Positions 26,294 to 35,645 of a stretch of DNA of 64,000 nucleotides are shown in pieces. Position numbers and translations under genes: made by a program. Numbering within the stretch: the first letter of the stretch is position 1; the number at the start of each line of letters is the position of its first letter. The stretch covers positions 1 through 64,000 of the forward strand of contig DYIL01000010.1 in assembly GCA_020723665.1 (NCBI GenBank). Direction: 5' to 3'. The DNA comes from Methyloversatilis universalis. Lineage in GTDB: Bacteria > Pseudomonadota > Gammaproteobacteria > Methylococcales > Methylococcaceae. The notes below the pieces were generated by a model. That model made no database searches. It worked only from the letters and a program-made list of their open reading frames with translations, and was not told the DNA's origin.

Positions 26294-27180
26294 TCTGGAA
26301 AGACGCCGGTGGAGAGATAGCGGTCGCCGCGGTCGCAGATGATGACGACGATCACCGCGTTCTCGACCTCTTTCGACAGGCGCAAGGCCGCTGACACCGC
26401 ACCGCCTGACGAGATACCGGCGAAGATGCCCTCCTTAGCCGCAAGCAGACGGGTGGTCTCCTCTGCTTCCTCCTGGGTGACGTCCATGATGCGATCGACC
26501 CGGCTGAAATCGCAGATTTTCGGAAGATACTCCTTGGGCCAGCGGCGTATGCCCGGAATCTTGGCCTCGTCCTTGGGCTGTACGCCGATGATCTGGATGG
26601 CCGAATTTTTCTCTTTCAAAAACTTGGACGTCCCCATGATGGTGCCGGTGGTGCCCATCGAGCTGACGAAATGGGTCACCGTGCCCTCGGTGTCGCGCCA
26701 AATCTCGGGGCCAGTGCCTTCGTAATGGGCGCGCGGATTGTCCGGATTGGAGAACTGATCGAGGATCCGGCCTTCGCCGCGTCTTTCCATCGCCCGCGCC
26801 AGATCGATAGCCGCTTCCATGCTGCCTTCGGCGGGCGTCAGGATGATCTCGGCACCGAACGCCTTCATCACGGCGCGTCGTTCCACGCTCATGTTTTCCG
26901 GCATGATCAGGGTCATCCGGTAACCCTTGATGGCCGCCGCCATCGCCAGGGCGATGCCGGTGTTGCCGCTGGTCGCTTCGATCAGACGATCGCCCGGTTT
27001 GATTTCACCGCGCTCCTCGGCGCGCTTGATCATACTGAGCGCCGGCCGGTCCTTCACCGACCCCGCGGGATTGTCGCCCTCCAGCTTGGCCAGGACGATA
27101 TTGCTCGTCTCGCCAGGAAGACGTTGCAATCTGACCAATGGCGTATTTCCGACTAAGGATTCGATGGTGGGAAAAATCAT
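26290..27180 (-). CDS. cysM: Cysteine synthase B
   Basis: The 296-residue product is a PLP-dependent O-acetylserine sulfhydrylase. The PLP lysine is in NPAGSVKDRPAL near residue 43, the TSGNTG loop near 70, and the phosphate-binding SSMGTTGTIMG near 175. It makes cysteine from O-acetylserine and sulfide or thiosulfate. The length near 300 and the RRWPKEYLP-type region favour CysM over CysK. The sulfide could come from the CysJI encoded at 34-37 kb. It is the first gene of the cysM-rlmD-ldt run. Confidence 0.93.
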   Translation of the reverse strand: MIFPTIESLVGNTPLVRLQRLPGETSNIVLAKLEGDNPAGSVKDRPALSMIKRAEERGEIKPGDRLIEATSGNTGIALAMAAAIKGYRMTLIMPENMSVERRAVMKAFGAEIILTPAEGSMEAAIDLARAMERRGEGRILDQFSNPDNPRAHYEGTGPEIWRDTEGTVTHFVSSMGTTGTIMGTSKFLKEKNSAIQIIGVQPKDEAKIPGIRRWPKEYLPKICDFSRVDRIMDVTQEEAEETTRLLAAKEGIFAGISSGGAVSAALRLSKEVENAVIVVIICDRGDRYLSTGVFPD

Positions 27181-27272
27181 GGACGTTCTCTAGGGGTTGA
27201 AAATCCTGAGCGGAACGCTCGGCTATGGGATAATACGAAATATTCAAATTTTACCATTTCACGTTTCGTGCC

Positions 27273-28619
27273 ATGAAAAAAGTCGAATTGCTGTCCCCGG
27301 CAGGCACCCTCAAGAACATGCGCTACGCCTTCGCTTACGGTGCCGATGCGGTCTACGCCGGCCTGCCGCGCTATAGCCTCCGCGTTCGGAACAACGATTT
27401 CCTGGAGAAAAATCTGGCGGCGGGCATACGCGAAGCTCATGAACGCGGCAAATCGTTTTATCTCGCAACCAACGTGTTGCCGCACAACGCCAAGGTCAAA
27501 ACCTTCATCAAGGACTTGACGCCCATCGTCGCGATGGGGCCGGACGCTCTCATCATGGCCGATCCCGGATTGATCATGCTGGCCCGCGAAGCATGGCCGG
27601 ACATGCCTATCCATCTCTCGGTCCAGGCCAATACCTTGAATTATGCCGCGGTCCGTTTCTGGCAGTCGGTCGGAATCAAGCGGATCATTCTGTCGCGCGA
27701 GCTTTCCCTCGACGAAATCGCGGAAATCCGGCAACAGTGCCCGGACATGGAATTGGAAGTCTTCGTGCACGGGGCCTTGTGCATCGCCTACTCGGGCCGC
27801 TGCCTGCTGTCCGGCTATTTCAATCATCGCGATCCGAACCAGGGCACCTGCACCAACGCCTGCCGCTGGAAGTACGATCTGACCCCCGCCGAAGAAAGCG
27901 CCGAGGGCGATTACGTTCCCGGGCAGCTCCGCCTGTCGCTGTCCGACCTCAACCAGAATCTCTCCGCTTGCGGCGATCAGCCCCGTCATCCTCTAGCCGA
28001 CCAGGTCTACTTTCTCGAAGAAGAAACGCGGCCTGGCGAACTCATGCCGGTCATGGAGGACGAGCATGGTACCTATATCTTGAACTCCAAGGACCTCCGC
28101 GCCGTGGAGCACGTGCAGCGACTGCTGGAATTGGGCGTCGACAGCCTCAAGATCGAGGGGCGCACCAAGTCTTATTACTACGTAGCGCGCACCGCCCAGG
28201 TTTACCGGCAGGCAATCGACGATGCCCTGGCCGGGCGGCCGTTCGATCCGTCCCTGTTGGGCATGCTGGAAAACCTCGCCCAACGGGGATACACGGACGG
28301 CTTCTACCTGCGCCATCGCTCGCAGCACTATCAAAACTACATCCGCGGTCACTCGGAAAGCCACCGTCAGCAGTTCGTGGGAGAGATCGCCGATTTCGAC
28401 GAAACCACGGGACTCGCGGCGGTATTGGTCAAGAACAAGTTCGCCGTGGGGGATCGGCTCGAGCTGATTCTGCCGCAAGGCAATCGCGACATGGTGCTGC
28501 AACACATGGAGGATGAGAGCGGCCGTCCCATGCAGGAAGCGCCGGGCGGCGGCTACAACGTCAGAATACCGGTGCCGGTCGACGATTGCCGAAACGGATT
28601 GATCGCCCGGTATCTGTAA
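27273..28619 (+). CDS. trhP: tRNA uridine-34 hydroxylation protein TrhP (U32 family)
   Basis: The 448-residue product starts MKKVELLSPAGTLKNMRYAF, typical of YegQ/TrhP. It contains the peptidase U32 signature ELEVFVHGALCIAYSGRCLLS and a cysteine set (C in GRCLL, GTCTNACRW) for an iron-sulfur site, then the C-terminal EIADFDETTG domain. TrhP makes 5-hydroxyuridine at position 34 of some tRNAs using prephenate. YegQ-type proteins are about 450 residues, unlike the shorter UbiU/UbiV (about 300-330), which argues against a ubiquinone role. Confidence 0.88.
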   Translation: MKKVELLSPAGTLKNMRYAFAYGADAVYAGLPRYSLRVRNNDFLEKNLAAGIREAHERGKSFYLATNVLPHNAKVKTFIKDLTPIVAMGPDALIMADPGLIMLAREAWPDMPIHLSVQANTLNYAAVRFWQSVGIKRIILSRELSLDEIAEIRQQCPDMELEVFVHGALCIAYSGRCLLSGYFNHRDPNQGTCTNACRWKYDLTPAEESAEGDYVPGQLRLSLSDLNQNLSACGDQPRHPLADQVYFLEEETRPGELMPVMEDEHGTYILNSKDLRAVEHVQRLLELGVDSLKIEGRTKSYYYVARTAQVYRQAIDDALAGRPFDPSLLGMLENLAQRGYTDGFYLRHRSQHYQNYIRGHSESHRQQFVGEIADFDETTGLAAVLVKNKFAVGDRLELILPQGNRDMVLQHMEDESGRPMQEAPGGGYNVRIPVPVDDCRNGLIARYL

Positions 28620-28709
28620 GCGCAAAGACCTCGAACCGGTCCAATCGGCCCACCCGCCGGGCTGGGTCGGTTATCATAAGCGTTCACCTCGACAGTGCAG
28701 AGACCGACC

Positions 28710-29195
28710 ATGACGTTCACCACTCCCGACCTTTGCGACCGATACTCCGACACTCATCATTTGCAGATCGCCGAACCCATTTTTCGCCCTTTCGGCGGCA
28801 GAAGCGCCTTCAGCGGATGTGTCACGACTCTCAAGATATTCGAGGATAACGTCCTGCTTCGGACGGTACTCGAGGAAAAAGTCAAGAACCGGGTTCTCGT
28901 CGTCGACGGCGGCGGCTCGCACCGTTGCGCCCTACTCGGCGGCAATCTGGCCAAGCTCGCCAGCGACAACGGCTGGCAGGGCATCATCGTCTACGGCTGT
29001 ATCCGCGACTCGGTGGAAATCGACCGGCTCCCCATCGGCATACGGGCGCTGCACACCCACCCGTTGAAAAGCCACAAGAAAGGCGGAGGCGACCGGGACA
29101 TCCTCGTCACGTTTGCCGGCATCAATTTCAGAACCGGGTACTACGTCTATGCCGACGAAGACGGCATCGTCGTGTCCGAGGACGAACTGATCTGA
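28710..29195 (+). CDS. rraA: RraA-family protein (RNase E regulator or aldolase)
   Basis: The 161-residue product begins MTFTTPDLCDRYSD and has VLVVDGGGSHRCALLGGNLAKLA and GIIVYGCIRDSVEI, the core of the RraA fold. In E. coli RraA inhibits RNase E; many other members are 4-hydroxy-4-methyl-2-oxoglutarate/oxaloacetate aldolases with the conserved Arg-Asp pair, which is present here (GCIRDS). Length matches RraA proper. The next gene starts two bases after its stop. Confidence 0.85.
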   Translation: MTFTTPDLCDRYSDTHHLQIAEPIFRPFGGRSAFSGCVTTLKIFEDNVLLRTVLEEKVKNRVLVVDGGGSHRCALLGGNLAKLASDNGWQGIIVYGCIRDSVEIDRLPIGIRALHTHPLKSHKKGGGDRDILVTFAGINFRTGYYVYADEDGIVVSEDELI

Positions 29196-29197
29196 GC

Positions 29198-29767
29198 ATG
29201 GGACACCGACTCACCCGAATCTATACGCGTACCGGCGACAAGGGCACGACCGCGCTGGGCGACGGCACCCGGGTCGACAAGGACGCTCCGCGCGTCGAGA
29301 CCTATGGCGCGCTGGACGAACTCAATAGCCATATCGGGCTGGTATTGGCTTATCTTCCGTCATCGACGATGCGCGATTGCCTGACCGAAATTCAACAAAT
29401 CCTCTTCGACCTTGGCGGAGACCTGTGCATTTCCGGACGCCATTCCATCGCCCAAAGCCACATCGACTGGCTGGAGCGATGGCTGGATTATTTCAACGCT
29501 CAACTACCCTGGCTGCAGAACTTTATACTGCCCGGCGGAAATCCGGCGGCGGCGCACTGCCATGTAGCCCGTACCGTCTGCCGTCGGGCGGAGCGGATAT
29601 TGGTTTCTCTGGGAAAAGCGGAGCCCGTGGATCCCCTCGCTCTCGCTTATCTCAACCGTCTGTCGGATTTCTTGTTCGTGGCCGCCCGCATCCTGGCTCG
29701 GCAAGACGGCGGAACGGAAACATTATGGCAACCGAAACGTCCCCCGCCACCGCTGCCGCCACATTGA
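29198..29767 (+). CDS. Cob(I)alamin adenosyltransferase, PduO type
   Basis: The 189-residue product starts [20 protein letters not shown], the ATP-binding N-terminus of PduO-type adenosyltransferases. It continues with [22 protein letters not shown], the FILPGG and VCRRAERI blocks and ends in DFLFVAAR followed by a proline-rich tail. It converts cob(I)alamin to adenosylcobalamin. No B12-dependent enzyme or cobalamin riboswitch is seen nearby. It lies two bases after rraA. Confidence 0.93.
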   Translation: MGHRLTRIYTRTGDKGTTALGDGTRVDKDAPRVETYGALDELNSHIGLVLAYLPSSTMRDCLTEIQQILFDLGGDLCISGRHSIAQSHIDWLERWLDYFNAQLPWLQNFILPGGNPAAAHCHVARTVCRRAERILVSLGKAEPVDPLALAYLNRLSDFLFVAARILARQDGGTETLWQPKRPPPPLPPH

Positions 29768-29828
29768 TTCGGCTCGCCTAAAATGTGAGAATCTCCCACC
29801 TTCCAAGTCAGAAATCGTCCACACGCCC

Positions 29829-30767
29829 ATGGAAATCATCCTCGCCAATCCCCGTGGCTTTTGCGCCGGCGTCGACCGCGCCATCGAGATCGTCGAACGC
29901 GCCATCGAGGTATTCGGAGCTCCGATCTACGTAAGACACGAAGTCGTCCATAACCGCTACGTGGTCGACGGTTTGCGAGCCCGGGGAGCCGTCTTCGTTG
30001 AGGAACTGTCGGAAGTGCCGGAAAATTCCACTGTAATTTTCAGCGCGCACGGGGTCTCCAAAGCCATCCAGGCGGAAGCCCAGCAACGCGGTCTTCAGAT
30101 ATTCGACGCGACCTGTCCCTTGGTCACCAAAGTGCATATCGAAGTCCATCAACACGCGAACGAAGGACGGGAAATCGTTTTCATCGGACATGCCGGCCAC
30201 CCCGAGGTGGAAGGCACCATGGGACAGTATGTCAACCCAAACGGCGGGATTTATCTGGTGGAGTCGCCGGAAGACGTGGAAACTCTCGAAGTCAAGAATC
30301 CGAATAATCTTGCTTATGTCACGCAGACCACCCTCTCCGTCGACGACACTCAAGCGGTCGTGAACGCCTTGAAAAAGCGCTTTCCGAACATCATCGGTCC
30401 AAGAAAAGACGATATCTGCTACGCGACGCAAAATCGCCAGGATGCGGTAAAAAAGCTCGCCTCGCATTGCGAGGTCATTCTGGTGGTAGGCTCCCCCAAC
30501 AGTTCCAATTCCAGCCGACTTAGAGAAATCGCCGAGAAGCTCGGGCGTTCGGCCTACTTGATCGACGACGCCGATCAGCTTCGGCGGGACTGGATAGAAG
30601 GCGTGCAAAAAATCGGCGTGACGGCCGGTGCGTCGGCTCCGGAAATCCTCGTAACCCAAGTCGTCGCCAAGCTCAGGGAATGGGGCGGGCAGGTCGTGAC
30701 GGAAACCCGTGGAATTGAAGAAAAAGTGGTGTTTTCCCTACCGAAAGATCTCCGGCGTACCGCATGA
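29829..30767 (+). CDS. ispH: 4-Hydroxy-3-methylbut-2-enyl diphosphate reductase
   Basis: The 312-residue product carries the three conserved cysteines of the [4Fe-4S] site (GFCAGV near residue 12, DATCPLV near 96, DDICYAT near 197) and the [14 protein letters not shown] substrate motif (here [15 protein letters not shown]). It makes isopentenyl and dimethylallyl diphosphate in the last step of the MEP pathway. This feeds hopanoid and ubiquinone synthesis in such bacteria. The start is set by the family N-terminus [14 protein letters not shown]. It ends just before a 13-bp hairpin. Confidence 0.97.
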   Translation: MEIILANPRGFCAGVDRAIEIVERAIEVFGAPIYVRHEVVHNRYVVDGLRARGAVFVEELSEVPENSTVIFSAHGVSKAIQAEAQQRGLQIFDATCPLVTKVHIEVHQHANEGREIVFIGHAGHPEVEGTMGQYVNPNGGIYLVESPEDVETLEVKNPNNLAYVTQTTLSVDDTQAVVNALKKRFPNIIGPRKDDICYATQNRQDAVKKLASHCEVILVVGSPNSSNSSRLREIAEKLGRSAYLIDDADQLRRDWIEGVQKIGVTAGASAPEILVTQVVAKLREWGGQVVTETRGIEEKVVFSLPKDLRRTA

Positions 30768-30777
30768 AATTCGATGT

Positions 30778-30809
30778 CCGCCGGTCTTTCATGAGAGAAA
30801 GACCGGCGG
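30778..30809. terminator. Perfect 13-bp hairpin after ispH
   Basis: Bases 30778-30790 and 30797-30809 pair perfectly over a six-base loop, 11 bases after the ispH stop. No T-run follows, so it may be a weak or Rho-assisted terminator or an RNA-protecting hairpin. Confidence 0.55.
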
Positions 30810-31061
30810 CGAAACGTCTCCTTGCGTCTCCCGCTCTGCGGCGGATCGGAAGACGGTATTCCCCTATCTCGCCGTGTACATTGGCCGAAGTATCGGGTGG
30901 CACCGATTCGGCGGCAATTTGTTCACCGCAATTCAACATGGCAAGGCTAGACTAAACTTTTTGGGACGCATCCATTTCACTGCAAACCGCTCATGCGGCC
31001 GGATTCCGCTCAAGTCAATCGCGATGTCGACACCGGACCGACAACAACGCTTGTCAGCATC

Positions 31062-31244
31062 CTTCAACCTAGAAACGGGAGTTGGACGTGTTCGAGTGTA
31101 AGGCGGGCGGAGCGGCTGGCAAGCCTGCCCTGAGCCTGGTCGAAGGGCCTGTCCTGAGCCTGGTCGAAGGGCGGTTCGCTTCGCTCACCGCATCCTACTT
31201 TTCCGGTGCATCGAAGCGGTCAACTGCCGTTTCTAGGTTCAAGC
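31062..31244. mobile_element. Inverted-repeat element, family D
   Basis: The ends are inverted copies of about 25 bases: CTTCAACCTAGAAACGGGAG on the left and, reading in from the right, CTTGAACCTAGAAACGGCAG. The inside has a 24-base unit repeated in tandem (31123-31146 and 31147-31170, CCTGAGCCTGGTCGAAGG). A single end recurs at 52400-52435. No gene is present. It is the main content of the 505-base gap 30768-31272, and it ends 28 bases before the HDOD-GGDEF start. Confidence 0.65.
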
Positions 31245-31272
31245 AACCCTGAATAGGGATCGAAACGCCAGC

Positions 31273-33147
31273 ATGCTTAGCGCCCGGAAAAATCGTTTCG
31301 AAGAACTGAAAACAACAGGGAAGCTGCCGTCTCCGTTCGGCGTCGCACTCGAAATCATGCGCCTGACTCAAAGGAAAGACGCGACCGCGCAGGAGATCGC
31401 CAAACTGGTGCAGACCGATCCCGCTTTGACGGGCAAACTGATCCAATTCGCCAACTCGGCGCGCACCGGCGCACGTCGCCCGGTGGTCGCCGTTATCGAT
31501 GCGATCGCGCTCCTGGGGACGAACACGGTGCGCCAGTTCGCGCTCAGCCTTTCGGTGATCCAGGGGAATCTGCGAGGAGCGTGTGGAGCGTTCGATTACC
31601 GGACTTTCTGGTCCGACTCCTTGGCACGTGCCCTGTCCATCAAGGCCATAGCGGTGCGCGATCGTGTCTTCGCGCCGGAAGAAGCGTTGACTTGCGCTCT
31701 CTTGTCCGAGATCGGCCGACTGGCGTTGGCCAGTGTGTACCCCGAGGAATACGCGCAGTGTCTCTTGATGCATAAATCCGACGGAAACGACGATGGGTTG
31801 ATCGCGTGTGAGCAGGAACGCTTTTCCATCGATCATCGCCAAATTACGCTTGGACTATTGACGGACTGGGGCTTCCCGGCCTCGATGATCGAGGCTTTGG
31901 AGCTCAGCTTTACGGATGCGGGACCGCTTACGAGCGAGAGCACCAGAGCCGAGCGCTTTGCCGCACAACTGCGGCTGGCGACCTTGCTCGGCCGCTGCTG
32001 CACCTCGGATAGCGATGCTAAGAACACGCTGCGCCCGCAAATGAACGCCTGGGCGAGTTCGCTCGGGCTGAACGAGTCCGATTTGGAGGAACTTTGGGTT
32101 CGAGTCACCCAGGAATGGCAAATATCGAGCCGATTCTTAAGCATTCCGGTCGGCGAGCCGTCTCCGACAAGACCGTCCGACACAGACCAGACCGCTACTC
32201 GCGCGGCATCCGGAGGTGTCAAGATCGTCTTGTTGCACTCCGACCTCGAGCACCCGGCGGATCTGAAAAAATTATTGAGCGCCGACGGCCACGAAGTTCT
32301 CGCGGCAAGCAATCCCGACCAGGCCATACAGCTGACCCTTACGGAAAAGCCGCAGCTTATCGTCGCGGCCTCCGATAAATGCCCGGCCGACAGCATACGG
32401 TTCTGCAAAGCGCTTCGGGCCTCCGAGTTCGGACGTCACATCTATCTGATCGTACTGACGTCCGCACCGGAGCAAGAGTTCCTGGTACAGGCTTTCGAAG
32501 CCGGGGCCGACGATTTTATCGCCATGCCGGTACACGACCGGGTGCTGATCGCCCGCGTACGCGGCGGTCAACGCATCATACAACTGCAGGAAGAAATGGC
32601 CCGCGAACTGGCTGTCGCAAAACGAAAAGTGGAGGTCATGGCCATGACCGACTGCTTAACCAAAATTCCGAACCGCCGCTACGCATTCGCGAGACTCAGC
32701 GAAGAATGGTCGGTCTGGCGCCGCACGGGCCGGTGCCTGACCCTAATGCTCCTGGACCTCGATCATTTCAAAGAGATCAACGACACGTTCGGACATCAAG
32801 TGGGTGATGAAGTATTGATCCACACGGCCAAAATCATTCGTTCCATGCTGCGTTCCACCGACGTCGTCTGTCGATTGGGCGGGGAAGAATTTGTCGTGAT
32901 CGCACCGAACACCGATATAACCGTTGCGAAGACTTTGAGCGAAAGGCTGCGCAGCGATGTCGAAAGGCATCAAATCCGGACGGTAAAGCTGACGAGACCC
33001 GTGACGGTCAGCATCGGCGTCGCGGTTTCGACGGACCGGCCGATCAACGAGAGCGACCTGCTTCACCGCGCGGACCAGGCTCTCTATCGTGCAAAGCACG
33101 CCGGACGCAATACCGTCCGGTTCTACTCGCCGCAACGAGCCACTTAG
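31273..33147 (+). CDS. HDOD/receiver-like/GGDEF signalling protein
   Basis: The 624-residue product has an N-terminal HDOD domain (about residues 12-210; LPSPFGVALEIMRL, LVQTDPALTGKLIQFANS). A receiver-like domain follows at about 315-430, then a C-terminal diguanylate cyclase domain with LGGEEFVVIAP near 535-545 and SIGVAVS. The GGEEF form is catalytically competent in other proteins. In the receiver-like part the usual phosphorylated Asp position reads LIVAAS, so it is probably not phosphorylated. The protein most likely makes cyclic di-GMP under an unknown input. Its stop codon is the first flank of repeat element A (copy 2). Confidence 0.85.
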   Translation: MLSARKNRFEELKTTGKLPSPFGVALEIMRLTQRKDATAQEIAKLVQTDPALTGKLIQFANSARTGARRPVVAVIDAIALLGTNTVRQFALSLSVIQGNLRGACGAFDYRTFWSDSLARALSIKAIAVRDRVFAPEEALTCALLSEIGRLALASVYPEEYAQCLLMHKSDGNDDGLIACEQERFSIDHRQITLGLLTDWGFPASMIEALELSFTDAGPLTSESTRAERFAAQLRLATLLGRCCTSDSDAKNTLRPQMNAWASSLGLNESDLEELWVRVTQEWQISSRFLSIPVGEPSPTRPSDTDQTATRAASGGVKIVLLHSDLEHPADLKKLLSADGHEVLAASNPDQAIQLTLTEKPQLIVAASDKCPADSIRFCKALRASEFGRHIYLIVLTSAPEQEFLVQAFEAGADDFIAMPVHDRVLIARVRGGQRIIQLQEEMARELAVAKRKVEVMAMTDCLTKIPNRRYAFARLSEEWSVWRRTGRCLTLMLLDLDHFKEINDTFGHQVGDEVLIHTAKIIRSMLRSTDVVCRLGGEEFVVIAPNTDITVAKTLSERLRSDVERHQIRTVKLTRPVTVSIGVAVSTDRPINESDLLHRADQALYRAKHAGRNTVRFYSPQRAT

Positions 33148-33250
33148 CAGGGTGTTGAAAAACGCATTCTACACACGACATGTAGGTTAACAGTTTCGTC
33201 GTTGCCCACTACCTATGGTAGGAGCATCGAATTTTTCAACAGCCTGTTAA
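33144..33250. mobile_element. Short inverted-repeat element, family A copy 2
   Basis: The 99-base core (33148-33246) matches the copy at 8732-8830 except for a few positions near TTCTACACAC. It is flanked by TTAG on the left, of which TAG is the stop codon of the HDOD-GGDEF gene, and TTAA on the right. After the TTAA, 11 bases (TCAGAGCTTCC, 33251-33261) match the right end of family B, so the A-B pairing seen at 8.7-9.06 kb existed here too. Confidence 0.8.
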
Positions 33251-33261
33251 TCAGAGCTTCC

Positions 33262-33662
33262 TCAAAGAACAGAAGTCGTGAGCTCCAGGCATTGGCGCTC
33301 GAGCGTTACCTTGCCGCAAGTGAGGCGTGATATGTCAAGGCGATCGTCGACCAAGCGCGTAAGTTGGCTCAACTGGTGATCTGTCAGGTCCCGTCCCATG
33401 TCCATGGGTTTTTGCACGGGATGTTCGTTGAAGCTTCGGCGGTACGCTTCGTGCCTTGATCTTGAACCGATCGGGAATGAGAACGTCTGTGGAGCGATTC
33501 GTCCCTCGAATAACCGAACAATTGCTCGAAATACGAGTTGACCAAGACGATCCCGCCGTCACGGTCGACCAGCGCTAGCGCATGCGGCGTATTCTCCGCA
33601 ATCCCACGGAAGATGGATTCGGTTGTGTCGCCTGCTTCGTCCTTGAGGAAAAACGAAAAAGG
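33262..33662 (-). pseudogene. Decayed PAS/histidine-kinase fragment
   Basis: Read on the minus strand, one frame gives a PAS start (ESIFRGIAENTPHALALVDR, then GIVLVNSYFEQLFGYSRDES). A second frame gives LIPDRFK, and a third gives EAYRRSFNEHPVQKPMD followed by LSQLTRLVDDRLDISRLTCG, which resembles the helix after a HisKA phosphoacceptor site. At least two frameshifts are needed, the true phosphoacceptor helix is missing, and no ATPase domain follows. It is therefore an internally deleted, frameshifted sensor-kinase remnant that runs into repeat element A/B. Bases 33663-33934 beyond it contain nothing I recognise. Confidence 0.65.
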
Positions 33663-33934
33663 TAAATCAAGAGACCGATGATCTCTCGCCGCTCGCCGAA
33701 AGCCTTTCGCCCGCCCATACGCGGACCCGGTGGAGAATCAAATTTTCAGAGAAAGGCCAACCGCCTATTACGAACGGCACTTCGCCGATCGATGTGCGCC
33801 GGCGAGTCGTTCCCCGGTACTCCGGAGGAGTCGCGAAAAATTTCGAAAGAACGGCGCTGTCATTCCTCACCGCTGCCGCACCGCAGGCATGATGCTGGCC
33901 GGAAGACAGTCCACGCCCGCGCCGATCCGGCCAT

Positions 33935-35635
33935 TCAAACCTGCCGCTGAAATTCGCGTCCGGCATTGCATTCGGAGACATAACCCGCCCGCACGACAAA
34001 ATCACCGAATGATTCCGCCGGACGGCGCTCGCGCCCGAAATGCGCGATGATGGGCGCGAGCGCGTCCACGATTTCGTCCTCCGAAAGCCCGTCGCGGTAC
34101 AGCGTATTCAAGCGGCCGCCGTCGAACGCCGCACCCAGATAAAGGCTGTACTTCCCGAGACTCTTGCCGACCAGCCCGATTTCGCCCAGATAGGGACGCG
34201 CACAGCCGTTGGGGCACCCGGTAACCCGGAGGGTGATGGCGTCCTTTTCCAATCCGGCGTTTTTCAGCAAAGGCTCGAGTCGCGCGAGCAGCGCTGGCAA
34301 CCAGCGCTCGCTCTCGGCCATGGCCAATCCGCAGGTGGGCAGGGCCACGCACGACAGCGCATGCTGCCGCAAACCGCTCCAGCGCCGAGCATCCGGAATC
34401 CGATACCGGTCGAGCAAGGCTTCGATCTTGGGTTTGGCGGCTTCGCTGATTCCGGCGACGATCAGATTTTGATTGGTCGTCAGACGGAAATCGCCCTCGT
34501 GAACGCTCGCGATTTCGCGCAGCGCCGTCAGCCACGCCACTTCGGGCGTGTCTCTCAGGCGTCCGCTGAGAATGCCCAGGGTCAGATGCCATCGACCCCG
34601 CTCATCCCGTACCCAGCCGAAACGGTCGCCGGTGCTTTCGAAACGGAACGGCCGTGAGGATTCGAGCCGCCAGCCGAGGCGGGTTTCCAGTTCGGCCTTG
34701 AACCACTCCGTGCCGCGATCGTCCAGGGTATATTTCAGGCGAGCATGCTTGCGGTTGCTTCGGTCGCCGAAATCGCGCTGCACCTTGAGGACATTTTCCG
34801 CGACTTCGAGGAGCCGATCGGACGAGCAAAAGCCGATAACCTCCGCAAGACGCGGATAGGTTGCGGGCTCGCCGTGGCTCATACCCATGCCGCCGCCCAC
34901 GGCGACATTGAAACCGAGCAATGAATGACGTTCGGCGATGGCGATGAATCCCAGGTCCTGGGCAAAAACATCGATGTCGTTGAAAGGGGGTAACGCGATG
35001 CCGATCTTGAACTTCCGCGGCAGATAGTACTTGCCGTACAAGGGCTCTTCCTCGGCCGACGTACCGGCCACGCGCTCCCCGTCCAGCCAGATTTCATGAT
35101 AGGCCCGCATCTTCGGCAGCAGGTGTGCGGCTAAGCGCTTGCTCCACTCGTAAATCTCTTCGTGCAACGGGGAAAGATAGGGGTTGTTGTGGCAAACCAC
35201 ATTGCGATTGACATCCCCGCAGGCGGCGATGGTGTCCAGCAAGGCGCGATTGATGCCGGCGATGGTCGCCTTGAGATGCCGCTTTATGACGCCATGAAAC
35301 TGAAAAGTCTGGCGGGTCGTGATGCGCAGCGAACCGTGGCCGTAACGGCGCGCCAGTTCATCCAATTGCAGCCATTGCTTCGGGCTACAGACGCCGCCCG
35401 GCATCCGCACCCGGACCATGAAACCGTAGGCCGGTTCCAGCTTCTGCCGCTGGCGCTCGTTGCGGAGATCCCGGTCATCCTGCTGATAGGTACCGTGAAA
35501 CTTGAGCAGCTTGGCGTCTTCCGGAGACACGGCACCGGTCGCTGCGTCGGCGAGGCTTTCCTCGATCGTGCCCCGCAGATAGCGGCTGCGCGCCTTGAGA
35601 CCTTCGTCTTCGCTGAACTGCATGTGCTTTTCCAT
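33935..35635 (-). CDS. cysI: Sulfite reductase hemoprotein beta component
   Basis: The 566-residue product has both nitrite/sulfite reductase half-domains and the four cysteines that hold the [4Fe-4S]-siroheme centre, in CVALPTC and CPNGC near residues 430-480. It reduces sulfite to sulfide with electrons from CysJ. The start at 35635 follows a strong GAGGAGG site seven bases upstream; a longer reading to 35713 would overlap cysJ and is rejected. It starts 10 bases after the cysJ stop. Confidence 0.95.
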   Translation of the reverse strand: MEKHMQFSEDEGLKARSRYLRGTIEESLADAATGAVSPEDAKLLKFHGTYQQDDRDLRNERQRQKLEPAYGFMVRVRMPGGVCSPKQWLQLDELARRYGHGSLRITTRQTFQFHGVIKRHLKATIAGINRALLDTIAACGDVNRNVVCHNNPYLSPLHEEIYEWSKRLAAHLLPKMRAYHEIWLDGERVAGTSAEEEPLYGKYYLPRKFKIGIALPPFNDIDVFAQDLGFIAIAERHSLLGFNVAVGGGMGMSHGEPATYPRLAEVIGFCSSDRLLEVAENVLKVQRDFGDRSNRKHARLKYTLDDRGTEWFKAELETRLGWRLESSRPFRFESTGDRFGWVRDERGRWHLTLGILSGRLRDTPEVAWLTALREIASVHEGDFRLTTNQNLIVAGISEAAKPKIEALLDRYRIPDARRWSGLRQHALSCVALPTCGLAMAESERWLPALLARLEPLLKNAGLEKDAITLRVTGCPNGCARPYLGEIGLVGKSLGKYSLYLGAAFDGGRLNTLYRDGLSEDEIVDALAPIIAHFGRERRPAESFGDFVVRAGYVSECNAGREFQRQV

Positions 35636-35645
35636 CCCGACCTCC

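Noticed and set aside
33678..33950. Plus-strand open frames between the kinase relic and the cysI 3' end
   Set aside because: Two overlapping frames exist, but neither has a ribosome binding site, motif or conserved look.
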